Shown in pieces: positions 24,796 through 32,740 of a DNA stretch of 64,000 bases. The notes under the pieces are model-generated. The model saw nothing but the letters and a program-made list of their open reading frames with translations, was not told the origin of the DNA and did not search any database. Source of the stretch: Arthrobacter rhombi (GTDB lineage: Bacteria > Actinomycetota > Actinomycetes > Actinomycetales > Micrococcaceae); the NCBI RefSeq assembly GCF_900163545.1, contig NZ_FUHW01000014.1, forward strand, positions 62,001 through 126,000, read 5' to 3'. Positions within the stretch are counted from its first letter, which is position 1. The number at the start of each line of letters is the position of its first letter. A program made the position numbers and the translations under genes.

Positions 24796-27174
24796 TCAAG
24801 AGCCGACGTAGGCCGCCAAGTGTTCGCCGGTGATCGTTGTTTTCCCCTCCACCAGCTCGGCCGGAGTCCCTTCAAAGACCAGTGTCCCGCCGTCGTGCCC
24901 CGCTCCGGGACCGAGATCGATGATCCAGTCAGCATGGGCCATCACCGCTTGGTGGTGTTCGATGACGATCACCGTCTTGCCGGCATCGACCAGACGATCC
25001 AGAAGGCTCAGCAACTGCTCCACATCGGCTAGATGCAGTCCCGAGGTGGGCTCGTCCAGAACGTAGATCCCTCCCTCTTCTCCCATCCGGGTGGCCAGCT
25101 TCAGGCGTTGCCTTTCCCCTCCGGAGAGGGTCGTCAACGGTTGGCCCAGGGTCACATAGCCCAGCCCGACATCGCTCAGCCGTTCGAGGATCTTCACGGC
25201 GGCAGGGATCCTGGCGTCCCCGGCAGCGAAGAAGCGCAGGGCCTCATCGACCGGCATCGAGAGGACCTCGCTGATATTTCGACCTTCAAGCCGGTAGTCA
25301 AGGACCGCCGCTTGGAATCGTTTGCCCTCGCATTCCTCGCAGACGGTGGACACTGTAGCCATGACGCCCAACTCGGTGAAGATGATCCCGGCTCCGTTGC
25401 ATGCCGGGCAGGCACCCTCCGAATTGGAACTGAACAGCGCGGGTTTGACCCCATTGGATTTCGCAAACGCCTTGCGGACCGGCTCCAACAACCCCGTGTA
25501 GGTGGCCGGGTTGCTCCGCCGTGAGCCCTTGATGGCCCCCTGATCGATGCTGACCACCCCTTCCCGGCCGGCGATCGAACCCTGGATGAGTGAGCTTTTC
25601 CCGGAGCCTGCCACCCCGGTGACCACGCACAGGACTCCCAACGGAATATCGACGTCAACATCGCGAAGGTTGTGATGGTCCGCCCCACGGATTTCCAGGG
25701 TTCCTGACCGCCGACGCGGCGCCTTTTTCAGGGCGGCCACATAGCCGAGGTGCCGACCGGTAGGGGTATCACTGGTGCGCAGCCCCTCCAGGTTCCCCTC
25801 GTAGCACAGCGTTCCTCCATCCGTGCCGGCCCCCGGGCCCAGATCAACCACATGATCGGCGATGGCGATCGTCTCTGGTTTATGTTCGACCACGAGAACG
25901 GTATTGCCTTTATCGCGGAGCCGCTGAAGCAATCGGTTCATCCGGGCGATGTCGTGTGGATGCAGTCCCACGGTGGGTTCATCGAAGACATAGGTCACGT
26001 CGGTCAGCGCCGAGCCCAGGTGACGGATCATCTTCGTCCGCTGGGCCTCGCCTCCCGACAGGGTTCCGGTGGGCCGCTCGAGGGAGAGGTAGCCCAGGCC
26101 GATCTCCACGAACGAGGCCAGCAGTCCGGCCAATGAATCGAGCAGCGGCGCTACGGCGGGTTCGTCCAAAGTGTGAACCCAATCGGAGAGGTCGCTGATC
26201 TGCATCGCGCAGACGTCGGCGATGCTCAGGCCGGAAATACGGGAGGAACGGGCCGCCTCACTGAGCCGGGTACCGCCGCAGTCGGGGCAAGCAGTCAGCG
26301 TGATGGCACGCTCCACGAAGGCACGGATATGCGGCTGCATGGCGTCCAGGCTTTTGGTGAGCATAGATTTGCGGATCTGTGGAATGAGGCCCAGATAGGT
26401 GAGGTTCACGCCCTCGACCTTGATTTTGGTTGCCTCCTTATGCAGGAGGTCATCGAGCTCTTGCTCACTGAAGTCCCTGATCGGTCGATCCGGGTCGAAC
26501 CAGCCACATCCCCTGAAGATGCGCCCGTACCAGCCCTCCATCGAGTATCCCGGAATCTTCAGGGCACCCTGGTTGAGGGATTTTTCCTCGTCATATAACT
26601 GACTCAGATCGAAGTCCGAGACGGTGCCACTGCCCTCGCAACGTTGACACATTCCACCGGTGATGGAGAATTCGCGGCGTTCCTTGACCTTTTTGCCCCG
26701 GCGTTCCATGGTCACCGCCCCGGCACCGCTGATCGAGGCGACGTTGAAGGAGTAGGCCTGCGGGGAACCGATCTGGGGTTTCCCGAGACGGCTGAAGATG
26801 ATGCGCAGCAAGGCGTTGGCGTCCGTTGCGGTGCCCACTGTCGAGCGGGGATTCGATCCCATCCGTTCCTGGTCCACGATGATCGCCGTGGTCAGGCCCT
26901 CCAAAACGTCGACGTCGGGGCGCGCCAACGTCGGCATGAAGCCCTGGACGAAGGCGCTATAGGTTTCGTTGATCATTCGCTGGGATTCGGCGGCGATGGT
27001 CCCGAAAACGAGGGAACTCTTCCCCGAACCTGATACCCCGGTGAAGACGGTGATCCGTCGTTTCGGGAGGTCGAGGCAGAGGTCCTTCAAGTTGTTTTCC
27101 CGACCACCACGGATCTTGATCAGGTCGTGCTGGTCGGCGAGGGCGTCGTGGGTGGACGCGTTGTTTCGGGACAT
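24796..27174 (-). CDS. UvrA-like ATPase, short paralogue (DrrC/UvrA2 type)
   Basis: Double-cassette ATPase of 792 aa. Walker A TGVSGSGKSS at residues ~45-54 and VTGVAGSGKSS in the second half; signatures GTLSGGEAQRTKM and TTLSGGERQRLKL; Walker B FDEPTVGLHPHD and LDEPTSGLHLAD. The zinc module CPACNGAG...CEECEGKRF is intact, while the first half keeps only MCQRCEGSG. It is about 150 residues shorter than housekeeping UvrA, with little room for the UvrB-binding and insertion domains. Such paralogues confer resistance to DNA-intercalating drugs (DrrC) in some actinomycetes. TACACT ends 7 nt before ATG 27174, suggesting a leaderless transcript. Confidence 0.9.
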   Translation of the reverse strand: MSRNNASTHDALADQHDLIKIRGGRENNLKDLCLDLPKRRITVFTGVSGSGKSSLVFGTIAAESQRMINETYSAFVQGFMPTLARPDVDVLEGLTTAIIVDQERMGSNPRSTVGTATDANALLRIIFSRLGKPQIGSPQAYSFNVASISGAGAVTMERRGKKVKERREFSITGGMCQRCEGSGTVSDFDLSQLYDEEKSLNQGALKIPGYSMEGWYGRIFRGCGWFDPDRPIRDFSEQELDDLLHKEATKIKVEGVNLTYLGLIPQIRKSMLTKSLDAMQPHIRAFVERAITLTACPDCGGTRLSEAARSSRISGLSIADVCAMQISDLSDWVHTLDEPAVAPLLDSLAGLLASFVEIGLGYLSLERPTGTLSGGEAQRTKMIRHLGSALTDVTYVFDEPTVGLHPHDIARMNRLLQRLRDKGNTVLVVEHKPETIAIADHVVDLGPGAGTDGGTLCYEGNLEGLRTSDTPTGRHLGYVAALKKAPRRRSGTLEIRGADHHNLRDVDVDIPLGVLCVVTGVAGSGKSSLIQGSIAGREGVVSIDQGAIKGSRRSNPATYTGLLEPVRKAFAKSNGVKPALFSSNSEGACPACNGAGIIFTELGVMATVSTVCEECEGKRFQAAVLDYRLEGRNISEVLSMPVDEALRFFAAGDARIPAAVKILERLSDVGLGYVTLGQPLTTLSGGERQRLKLATRMGEEGGIYVLDEPTSGLHLADVEQLLSLLDRLVDAGKTVIVIEHHQAVMAHADWIIDLGPGAGHDGGTLVFEGTPAELVEGKTTITGEHLAAYVGS

Positions 27175-27181
27175 GGTCACC

Positions 27182-27491
27182 AGTGTAGGCGCGACTCAGC
27201 GGCAGGAGAGGGTAGTGGTCCGGTGCACCCGAAAGCACTTTGTTACTGAAACCAAAATTTTTTCTACTCACCCCTTGAAAACCTACCGGACAGTAGGTTC
27301 AATGTAAGGCAGGTCACAACCAACGACGTTTGTCCGCTGCGGAAATCCACTGCTCGGGCCACCGCGATCGCCGGCCATCCGGTCAGGCATCACGGACCAA
27401 TCAACCGGTACTGGATCCGGCGAGTACGCAGCGGCATGATGCCGAACAGTGCTGAGCCGTCCGGACCGACCCGACCTCTTCGAGGAGACGC
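27182..27491. other. Intergenic region between the UvrA-like and heptad-repeat genes
   Basis: These 310 bp show no gene-like frame. The region contains the TACACT element just upstream of the UvrA-like start, an AT-rich block at about 27240-27280 likely to hold the promoter of the divergent gene, and the AACCTAC inverted repeat at 27280-27299. No tetR gene lies next to it. Confidence 0.6.
27280..27299. promoter_or_regulatory. Inverted repeat AACCTAC-N6-GTAGGTT, probable TetR-type operator
   Basis: AACCTAC (27280-27286) and GTAGGTT (27293-27299) are perfect complements around a 6-nt centre, CGGACA. CTACCG-type dyads are characteristic of TetR-family operators. It lies about 190 bp upstream of the heptad-repeat gene and about 105 bp upstream of the UvrA-like gene. 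Confidence 0.6.
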
Positions 27492-29138
27492 ATGCATGCA
27501 CATCACGCTGCCAAGCAGCATTCGCTGATGCACACCATCATTACCGTCCTGCTGGGCCTCTTCCTGGTGGCGGTCCTGGCGTTCTATGTCATCTATTCGA
27601 GCCAGGTCGCCACCGGGGCCTCCAAGCTGGACAACGGCATGGGCCAGGCCCAGGCAGGAATCAGCGAACTGAACAACGGTGCCACACGCGCTGCCAGCGG
27701 CGCCATCAAACTCCATCAGGGCACCGGGGACCTCGACGAGGGCGCAGGAAAACTCTCGAAGGGCATCAGCACGGCCTCCAACGGCGCCGGGGACCTGGAC
27801 GATGGTGCCAAGGAACTGCATTCCGGTACCGGCGAACTGTCCACCGGCGCGCAAGCAGCTGCCAAGGGGGCCACGAAGCTGGCCGATGGCGGCAAACGCC
27901 TATCCGTCGGGTCCCAGAAGGTCGCGGCCGGTGCTGGCCGGGCAGACCGCGCAGCCAAGAAGCTCGACGACGGCGCCGTGAAGCTGGTTGACGGCACCAA
28001 GAAGGCGGCCGCCGGCGCGGATCAACTCAACGCCGGGGCCGCCCAGCTCGGCGACGGGGGCCAGAAGCTCGGCGCCGGGGCACAAGAACTGCAGGCCGGC
28101 GCGCAGAAGGCTTCTGCGGGCGCCAATGAACTCTCGGCGGGGACCAAGAAACTCTCCGCGGGAACCGGCGAAGCCCTCGCCGGCAGCGCCCAATTGAAGG
28201 AAGGTACCGCCAAGGCCGCCCCCGGCGCCCACGAATTGGCCGACGGCTCGGCGGAACTGGCCGCTGGCACCCAGGAGCTCCTCGATGCCGCGAAGGGCCC
28301 CAAGGGCGTGGTTCCATTGGGCTTACTGAAGGAACAACTGACCAAGCTCAACAACGGCGCGCAGAAGATCGCCGCCGGCAATGGCGAACTCTCCGCCGGT
28401 ACCGATGAGCTCAAGGACGGTACGGCCCGTCTCTACGCAGGCCTGAGCGAGATCGACAACGGTGCCAACCGTCTGAATCAGGGCGCTTCCAAGTTGGCCA
28501 CGGGCAATGCGGCCCTGGCCACCGGTGCCGGTGAACTCTCCGAGGGTGCCGATAAGCTCTCTGCCGGGTCCGCACGTGTCGCCACGGGAGCCTCGGATCT
28601 TGCCGAGGGAAACCATGCGCTGTCGGCCGGCTCGGTCAAGTTGCAGAAGGGCACCAGCGAATTGGCGCGGAAAACCCCTGATCTCGTCAGCGGCGCCCAA
28701 GAGGCAGCCGAGGGCTCGGTCAAGATTCGTGATGGAGCCGGGGACCTGGCCGAAGGCAACGGCAAGCTCGCCGTCGGTGCCGGCAAACTCGATGCCGGTG
28801 CCGAACGCCTCTCCGCGGGCACCAGCCAGCTCGGAGACGGCCTGGGTAAGCTCGATACCGGTTCGAAGACCCTCGAAACCGGTGTCGGCAAGGTTGATGA
28901 CGGTGCCGGCGAATTGGCCGACGGCAACACGAAGCTGTCCGATGGCACCGCAGAATTGTTCTCAGGTTCGACGGAGCTTGCTGGCGGAACCGAGGAGCTG
29001 AGAGGGTCCACCGACGCGGTGTCTGCGGACTCGATCATTACCTCACCGAGGGGCCTCTTGCTCCTGCTTCCGCTGCTGTTGTTGGCGATCCCCGCCGTTC
29101 TGCTCCTGCGGGCCCGGCAGCACCTACGCCGCCGCTAG
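27492..29138 (+). CDS. Membrane-anchored XXXLXXG heptad-repeat protein (YhgE/Pip-related repeats)
   Basis: Protein of 548 aa with a membrane segment at ~16-37 (VLLGLFLVAVLAFYVIY), about 65 consecutive heptads of the form (A/T/S)xxLxxG, and a C-terminal membrane segment (LLLLLPLLLLAIPAVLLL) ending in basic residues. Heptads run almost unbroken from residue ~43 to ~505; the main interruption is near residues 255-285 (AAKGPKGVVPLGLLKEQL). These repeats occur in the extracytoplasmic part of YhgE/phage-infection-type proteins, but the usual Pip N-terminal domain is missing, so this is a repeat-only form. GAGGAG lies 4 nt before the ATG. No function is assigned. Confidence 0.88.
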   Translation: MHAHHAAKQHSLMHTIITVLLGLFLVAVLAFYVIYSSQVATGASKLDNGMGQAQAGISELNNGATRAASGAIKLHQGTGDLDEGAGKLSKGISTASNGAGDLDDGAKELHSGTGELSTGAQAAAKGATKLADGGKRLSVGSQKVAAGAGRADRAAKKLDDGAVKLVDGTKKAAAGADQLNAGAAQLGDGGQKLGAGAQELQAGAQKASAGANELSAGTKKLSAGTGEALAGSAQLKEGTAKAAPGAHELADGSAELAAGTQELLDAAKGPKGVVPLGLLKEQLTKLNNGAQKIAAGNGELSAGTDELKDGTARLYAGLSEIDNGANRLNQGASKLATGNAALATGAGELSEGADKLSAGSARVATGASDLAEGNHALSAGSVKLQKGTSELARKTPDLVSGAQEAAEGSVKIRDGAGDLAEGNGKLAVGAGKLDAGAERLSAGTSQLGDGLGKLDTGSKTLETGVGKVDDGAGELADGNTKLSDGTAELFSGSTELAGGTEELRGSTDAVSADSIITSPRGLLLLLPLLLLAIPAVLLLRARQHLRRR

Positions 29139-29170
29139 GAGCCAGGCTGGCCACTGCTGGCCAGATGGCA

Positions 29171-29210
29171 TAGGCCGGGCCTCGGGCATTTTTGCCCGAG
29201 GCCCGGCCTA
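29171..29210. terminator. Perfect 18-bp hairpin, shared terminator
   Basis: TAGGCCGGGCCTCGGGCA at 29171-29188 and its exact complement at 29193-29210 flank a TTTT loop. It sits between the converging heptad-repeat gene and nagB and can serve both. There is no clear U-tract on either side. Confidence 0.8.
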
Positions 29211-29241
29211 TTGCCGTGGGCACTCGCTACGTTGACGAGGG

Positions 29242-30030
29242 TTAGGGCTTTGCCTGTTCCCCCAAACGGGCAGCGGCTGCCCGATCCAGCACCACGGTGA
29301 CGTTCGGGTGACGCTGGATCACCGACGCGGGAAACTCCTGGCCTACCGGCCCTTCCAGAGCTAATCGGACGGCTTCGGCCTTATGCTCACCATGGGCGAT
29401 GAGCAGCAGTTGGCGGGCTTCGAAAATCGTCCCGATCCCCTGCGTGACACATTGTTCGGGGACTTCTTCGGGTGACGCGAAGAACCGAGCATTGTCCTGT
29501 CGGGTTCTCTCGGCCAGCGGAACCACGCGGGTTCGCGAATCGAAAGCGGATCCCGGCTCGTTGAATCCGATATGGCCATTCGAACCGATACCTAAAATTT
29601 GTACGTCGATCCCGCCGGCGGCGCGGATGGCAGCATCATAGGCTTCAGCGTCGGCCGCGTGGTCTTGCCCATGTGGTTCCGGGGTGTGGACCAAGACTGG
29701 ATCAAGCCCCAAGGGGTCGGTGACCTCGGTGCGGACGACTTCGGCGTAGGACTGCGGGTGCCCGTCGGGCAGGCCGAGATACTCGTCGAGGGCGAATCCC
29801 GAGACCCGTGAGAAATCGGCATCCGAGACAGCCAATGCCGCATAAAGGGGTAAGGGTGAGGACCCTGTCGCCAAACCGATCACTGCCGCAGGATTGGCCT
29901 TGACCGTTTCCAGGATCACCTCGGCGGCAAGCCGTCCGGCTTCTGCGGGGTCTTCCCCGATGAGGATCCGTGCGTTCAAATGGTCGACGCTACTGGCCAC
30001 GTTGTCTCCTGATGCTGATATACGGCTCAT
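29242..30030 (-). CDS. nagB: Glucosamine-6-phosphate deaminase
   Basis: Converts glucosamine 6-phosphate to fructose 6-phosphate and ammonia, the exit step of amino-sugar and sialic-acid breakdown. The 262-aa protein has GLATGSSPLPLYAAL (phosphate loop), FALDEYLGLPDGHPQSY with the catalytic Asp, GIGSNGHIGFNEPGSAFDSRTRVV with the catalytic His region, and ARQLLLIAHGEHKAEAV. Its ATG overlaps the nanE stop (ATGA 30027-30030). It is the last gene of the sialic-acid operon. No N-acetylglucosamine-6-phosphate deacetylase (nagA) gene is in the operon, so NagA must be supplied from elsewhere. Confidence 0.95.
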   Translation of the reverse strand: MSRISASGDNVASSVDHLNARILIGEDPAEAGRLAAEVILETVKANPAAVIGLATGSSPLPLYAALAVSDADFSRVSGFALDEYLGLPDGHPQSYAEVVRTEVTDPLGLDPVLVHTPEPHGQDHAADAEAYDAAIRAAGGIDVQILGIGSNGHIGFNEPGSAFDSRTRVVPLAERTRQDNARFFASPEEVPEQCVTQGIGTIFEARQLLLIAHGEHKAEAVRLALEGPVGQEFPASVIQRHPNVTVVLDRAAAARLGEQAKP

Positions 30031-30725
30031 GATCGGGTTCCATTATGGTGCAGGGCGGCGTCAAACCATCCGGTGATGCTGCTCGGGTGGGTGATGGCCG
30101 TGCCCACAACCACGGCCACGGCACCGGCGTCGAGAGCCTCACGGGCCTGAGCCGGTGTGTGGATGCGCCCCTCGGCGACCAGTGGCCGGCCGAGGTCGGC
30201 GGCGGCAATCGCGGCCAACAGTTCCACATCGGGCCCATCGGTCTTCGGCCGCTCCCCCGTATAGCCGGCCAGGGTGGTGCCGATCAGGTCGGCGCCCGCC
30301 TCGACGGCGGCCACCGCATCATCGAATGATCCACAGTCGGCCATGACCAGGGCAGGGGTTTCGGCATGTACTCGGGCAATGGTCTGGGCCAGTGTCAGCC
30401 CGTCCGGGCGGGGACGACGCGTCCCGTCAATCGCCACGACGTGGGCCCCCGCCGAAGCGACCGCCAGCGCATGATGCGCTGTGGGGGTGATGAAGACACC
30501 TTCGTGTCCGTCCTTCCAGAGCCCGATGACCGGGACCTCGACGGCGGATCGGGTGAATTGGATATCTGCCAGCCCCTGGACGCGTACGGCTGCGGCGCCG
30601 CCGGCGACAGCGGAGGCTGCCATTTGCGCCATGGTCTGGGGGTTGCGCATCGGTTCACCAGGATAGGCTTGGGCGGAGACGATCAGGCGCCCTTGAACGG
30701 TGGAGAGGAAATCATCGGGCGACAT
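30027..30725 (-). CDS. nanE: N-acetylmannosamine-6-phosphate 2-epimerase
   Basis: Epimerises ManNAc-6-phosphate to GlcNAc-6-phosphate. The 232-aa TIM-barrel protein shows the NanE pattern: IVSAQAYPGEPMR at the N-terminus, VRVQGLADI, PVIGLWKDGHEGVFITPT with the catalytic Lys, VAIDGTRRPRPDG, MADCGSFDDAV, GTTLAGYT and PLVAEGRIHTPAQA. AAAGAG precedes the ATG by about 6 nt. It is coupled to nagB. No separate ManNAc kinase (nanK) is visible in this window. Confidence 0.96.
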   Translation of the reverse strand: MSPDDFLSTVQGRLIVSAQAYPGEPMRNPQTMAQMAASAVAGGAAAVRVQGLADIQFTRSAVEVPVIGLWKDGHEGVFITPTAHHALAVASAGAHVVAIDGTRRPRPDGLTLAQTIARVHAETPALVMADCGSFDDAVAAVEAGADLIGTTLAGYTGERPKTDGPDVELLAAIAAADLGRPLVAEGRIHTPAQAREALDAGAVAVVVGTAITHPSSITGWFDAALHHNGTRS

Positions 30726-30780
30726 GGTGCGCTCTTTCTGTCCGGGCGTATTTCATGAGGGACGACTGCGGGCCTGCCGG

Positions 30781-30819
30781 TCCCGTCAGCATTCTTCCAT
30801 GCTGAAGTTGCTGACGGGA
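30781..30819 (-). repeat. Hairpin in the nanA-nanE spacer
   Basis: TCCCGTCAGCA (30781-30791) and TGCTGACGGGA (30809-30819) form a perfect 11-bp inverted repeat with a 17-nt loop. It lies in the 157-nt gap between nanA and nanE on their transcript. No U-tract follows. A processing or stability element is more likely than a terminator. Confidence 0.6.
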
Positions 30820-30882
30820 AGCCGTATGGCTGGCAGAACGGCGCCGGAACCTGCCGGTGTCCGCCGGTCCGCCGGTTTGTGT

Positions 30883-31824
30883 TTAGAGCAATCCGGCCTG
30901 ACGCAGGATGGCGGCGATGGCCTGACTTTCGTCCTCGTTCAAGGAAGCCATGGGCACGCTCATGGTGTTGGTTTCGATGATGCCGAGCAGCACGAGAGCG
31001 GTTTTGAAGGAACCCAGACCGGAGGCGCCGCCTGAAACGCGGTTGGAGTCAGGGGTGAAAGCAATCTCGAACAGGTTCGCCAGGCGATCCTGTTCGGCGC
31101 GGACCGCCGGCCAGTCTCCGGCCGCGGCGGCATCGAACATCCGCCGGTAGCCGGCCGGATCAACGTTGCCCAGACCGGGAACGACACCGTGAGCGCCGCC
31201 GAGCAATGCCCCGTCGACCACTACTTCGTGTCCGGTAAAGACGCAGAATCCTTCGATGTGAGCGGTAGCCAGCAGCAGACGACGGCAGGCCACGTCGTCG
31301 CCCGAGGAATCCTTGACCCCGACGATGACGCCGTCCTCGGCCAGGCGGATCGCCACGTCCAGGGGCAGCTTGGCATGGGTGCGAACCGGCACGTCGTAGG
31401 CGAAGAGATCCAGCCCGGTCGCCTTCTTCACCGCACGGAAGTGTGCTTCGATCTCGGCGGCGTTGGACAAGGCATAGAACGGGGTCGTGACGACCAGTGC
31501 GTCGGCACCGAGTTCGACCATGCGTAGGCCTTCGTTGATCACCCGGTTGGTGGTCTGTTCGCTGGCACCGGCCAATAGCGGAACCCGCCCGTTATTGCGA
31601 GCGGAAATGGTGGTCATGACCAGCTCACGCTCGTCATTGGTCAGGTAGGGGACCTCCCCGGAGGAGCCCAGGACGAACAGGCCGGAGACCCCGCCGTCGA
31701 TCAGGTGGTCCACGACCCGTTCGAGTGAGGCCGTGTCGATCTCACCTTCCGAGGTGCGGGGGGTGATGACCGGCGGAATGACCCCGGAGTAGGTGCGGGT
31801 GGGTGCGGTCGATGCTGCGGTCAC
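30883..31824 (-). CDS. nanA: Dihydrodipicolinate synthase-family lyase, probable N-acetylneuraminate lyase
   Basis: Probably cleaves N-acetylneuraminate to ManNAc and pyruvate. The 313-aa class I aldolase barrel has the phosphate/carboxylate loop GSSGEVPYLTNDE (residues ~53-65), the catalytic Tyr143 in YDVPVRT, and the Schiff-base Lys171 in GVKDSSGD. The family also includes DapA and other aldolases. The NanA call rests on its place between a sialic-type ABC importer and nanE-nagB rather than on specific residues: canonical NanA has YNIP where this has YDVP. GTG start, with AGGAAA upstream. Confidence 0.85.
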   Translation of the reverse strand: MTAASTAPTRTYSGVIPPVITPRTSEGEIDTASLERVVDHLIDGGVSGLFVLGSSGEVPYLTNDERELVMTTISARNNGRVPLLAGASEQTTNRVINEGLRMVELGADALVVTTPFYALSNAAEIEAHFRAVKKATGLDLFAYDVPVRTHAKLPLDVAIRLAEDGVIVGVKDSSGDDVACRRLLLATAHIEGFCVFTGHEVVVDGALLGGAHGVVPGLGNVDPAGYRRMFDAAAAGDWPAVRAEQDRLANLFEIAFTPDSNRVSGGASGLGSFKTALVLLGIIETNTMSVPMASLNEDESQAIAAILRQAGLL

Positions 31825-31871
31825 GGAATGCGTTTCCTGTTCTGCTGGATACTATCGGGAAAATTTTCGGT

Positions 31872-31891
31872 GGCGGCCGAAACCGGCCGCC
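31872..31891 (-). terminator. Compact hairpin between the importer ATPase gene and nanA
   Basis: GGCGGCCG (31872-31879) and CGGCCGCC (31884-31891) form an 8-bp all-GC stem with a 4-nt loop. On the minus strand it is followed by ACCGAAAATTTT, then by a TAGTAT hexamer (complement of 31849-31854) that could be a -10 for nanA. It could be a partial terminator with promoter reinitiation. Confidence 0.45.
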
Positions 31892-31918
31892 GGTCTGGAA
31901 GGGTGGAAGCGGGGCCGG

Positions 31919-32740
31919 CTAACCTGCGTGAAGCAGTGATGGAGCCGCACCCAGCAATTTGCGGGTGTAGTCATTCGTCGGGGCGTCGAAGACCTGGGCC
32001 GCGGGGCCTTGTTCGACGATCTCCCCGGCATTCATGACACAGATTCGGTCGGAGACGTAGCGGACGGTCTGGATGTCATGGGAGATGAACACCATCCCGA
32101 GGTTCAGTTCGGTCTTCAGGTCGGAGAGCAGGTTCAGTACCTGGGCGCGCACCGAAACGTCGAGCGCGGACGTCGGTTCGTCGGCCACGATGATGTCAGG
32201 GTCCAGGGCCAGTGCCCGGGCGATGGCCACCCGCTGACGTTGGCCGCCGGAGAGCTGGTTCGGGACAGCAGCTCCAGCGGACGCCGGCAGGCCGACCAGG
32301 CCGAGGAGATCGGCGGCCTTCTGGCTGCGGCTGGCCATGGTGCCGATTCCATGCACGGTCAATGGGTCCATCAGAATGTCACGGACCTGCATGCGGGCGT
32401 TCAGCGCCGTCGAGGGGTCTTGGAAGACGACCGAGACACTGCGGCCAAACTCCTTGCGCAGGGCGGCGTTGCGTTTCAGCGCGGGTTTGCCCCGGAAGAG
32501 TACCTCGCCGGAGGTCGGTGGCTGCAGTCCCACGAGGACGTTGGCCAACGTTGACTTGCCGCAACCGGATTCCCCGACGATACCGACGGTCTCACCTCGA
32601 CCAATGGTGAAGTCGACACCATTGACTGCCTTGACGATCAACGGTTTGAACGCTTTTCCGGAACGGGCCCGGTGGTGGACGTGCAGGTCCTTCAGTTCGA
32701 TGACCGGGACGGGCTGGCTGCTCGCTGCTGCCTGGCTCAT
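31919..32740 (-). CDS. ABC importer ATPase, oligopeptide type (SiaI/OppF-like)
   Basis: ATPase subunit of 273 aa for the importer encoded upstream. Walker A GESGCGKST (residues ~55-63), signature LSGGQRQRVAIARAL, Walker B IIVADEPTSALDV, H-loop FISHDIQTV. The C-terminal EQGPAAQVFDAPTNDYTRKLLGAAP is the oligo/dipeptide-family (Opp) extension. Its ATG overlaps the stop of the permease-ATPase fusion gene. Because the operon continues into nanA-nanE-nagB, the transported substrate is most likely sialic acid. Confidence 0.93.
   Translation of the reverse strand: MSQAAASSQPVPVIELKDLHVHHRARSGKAFKPLIVKAVNGVDFTIGRGETVGIVGESGCGKSTLANVLVGLQPPTSGEVLFRGKPALKRNAALRKEFGRSVSVVFQDPSTALNARMQVRDILMDPLTVHGIGTMASRSQKAADLLGLVGLPASAGAAVPNQLSGGQRQRVAIARALALDPDIIVADEPTSALDVSVRAQVLNLLSDLKTELNLGMVFISHDIQTVRYVSDRICVMNAGEIVEQGPAAQVFDAPTNDYTRKLLGAAPSLLHAG

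Noticed and set aside
27390..28700. Several frames on the minus strand opposite the heptad-repeat gene
   Set aside because: They mirror the 21-bp codon periodicity of the heptads and have no start signals. The plus-strand frame has membrane segments and a Shine-Dalgarno.
27600..29000. Dense short repeats that might suggest a CRISPR array or minisatellite
   Set aside because: The periodicity is 21 bp at the protein level with degenerate codons, not identical repeats with unique spacers. It is explained by coding heptads.
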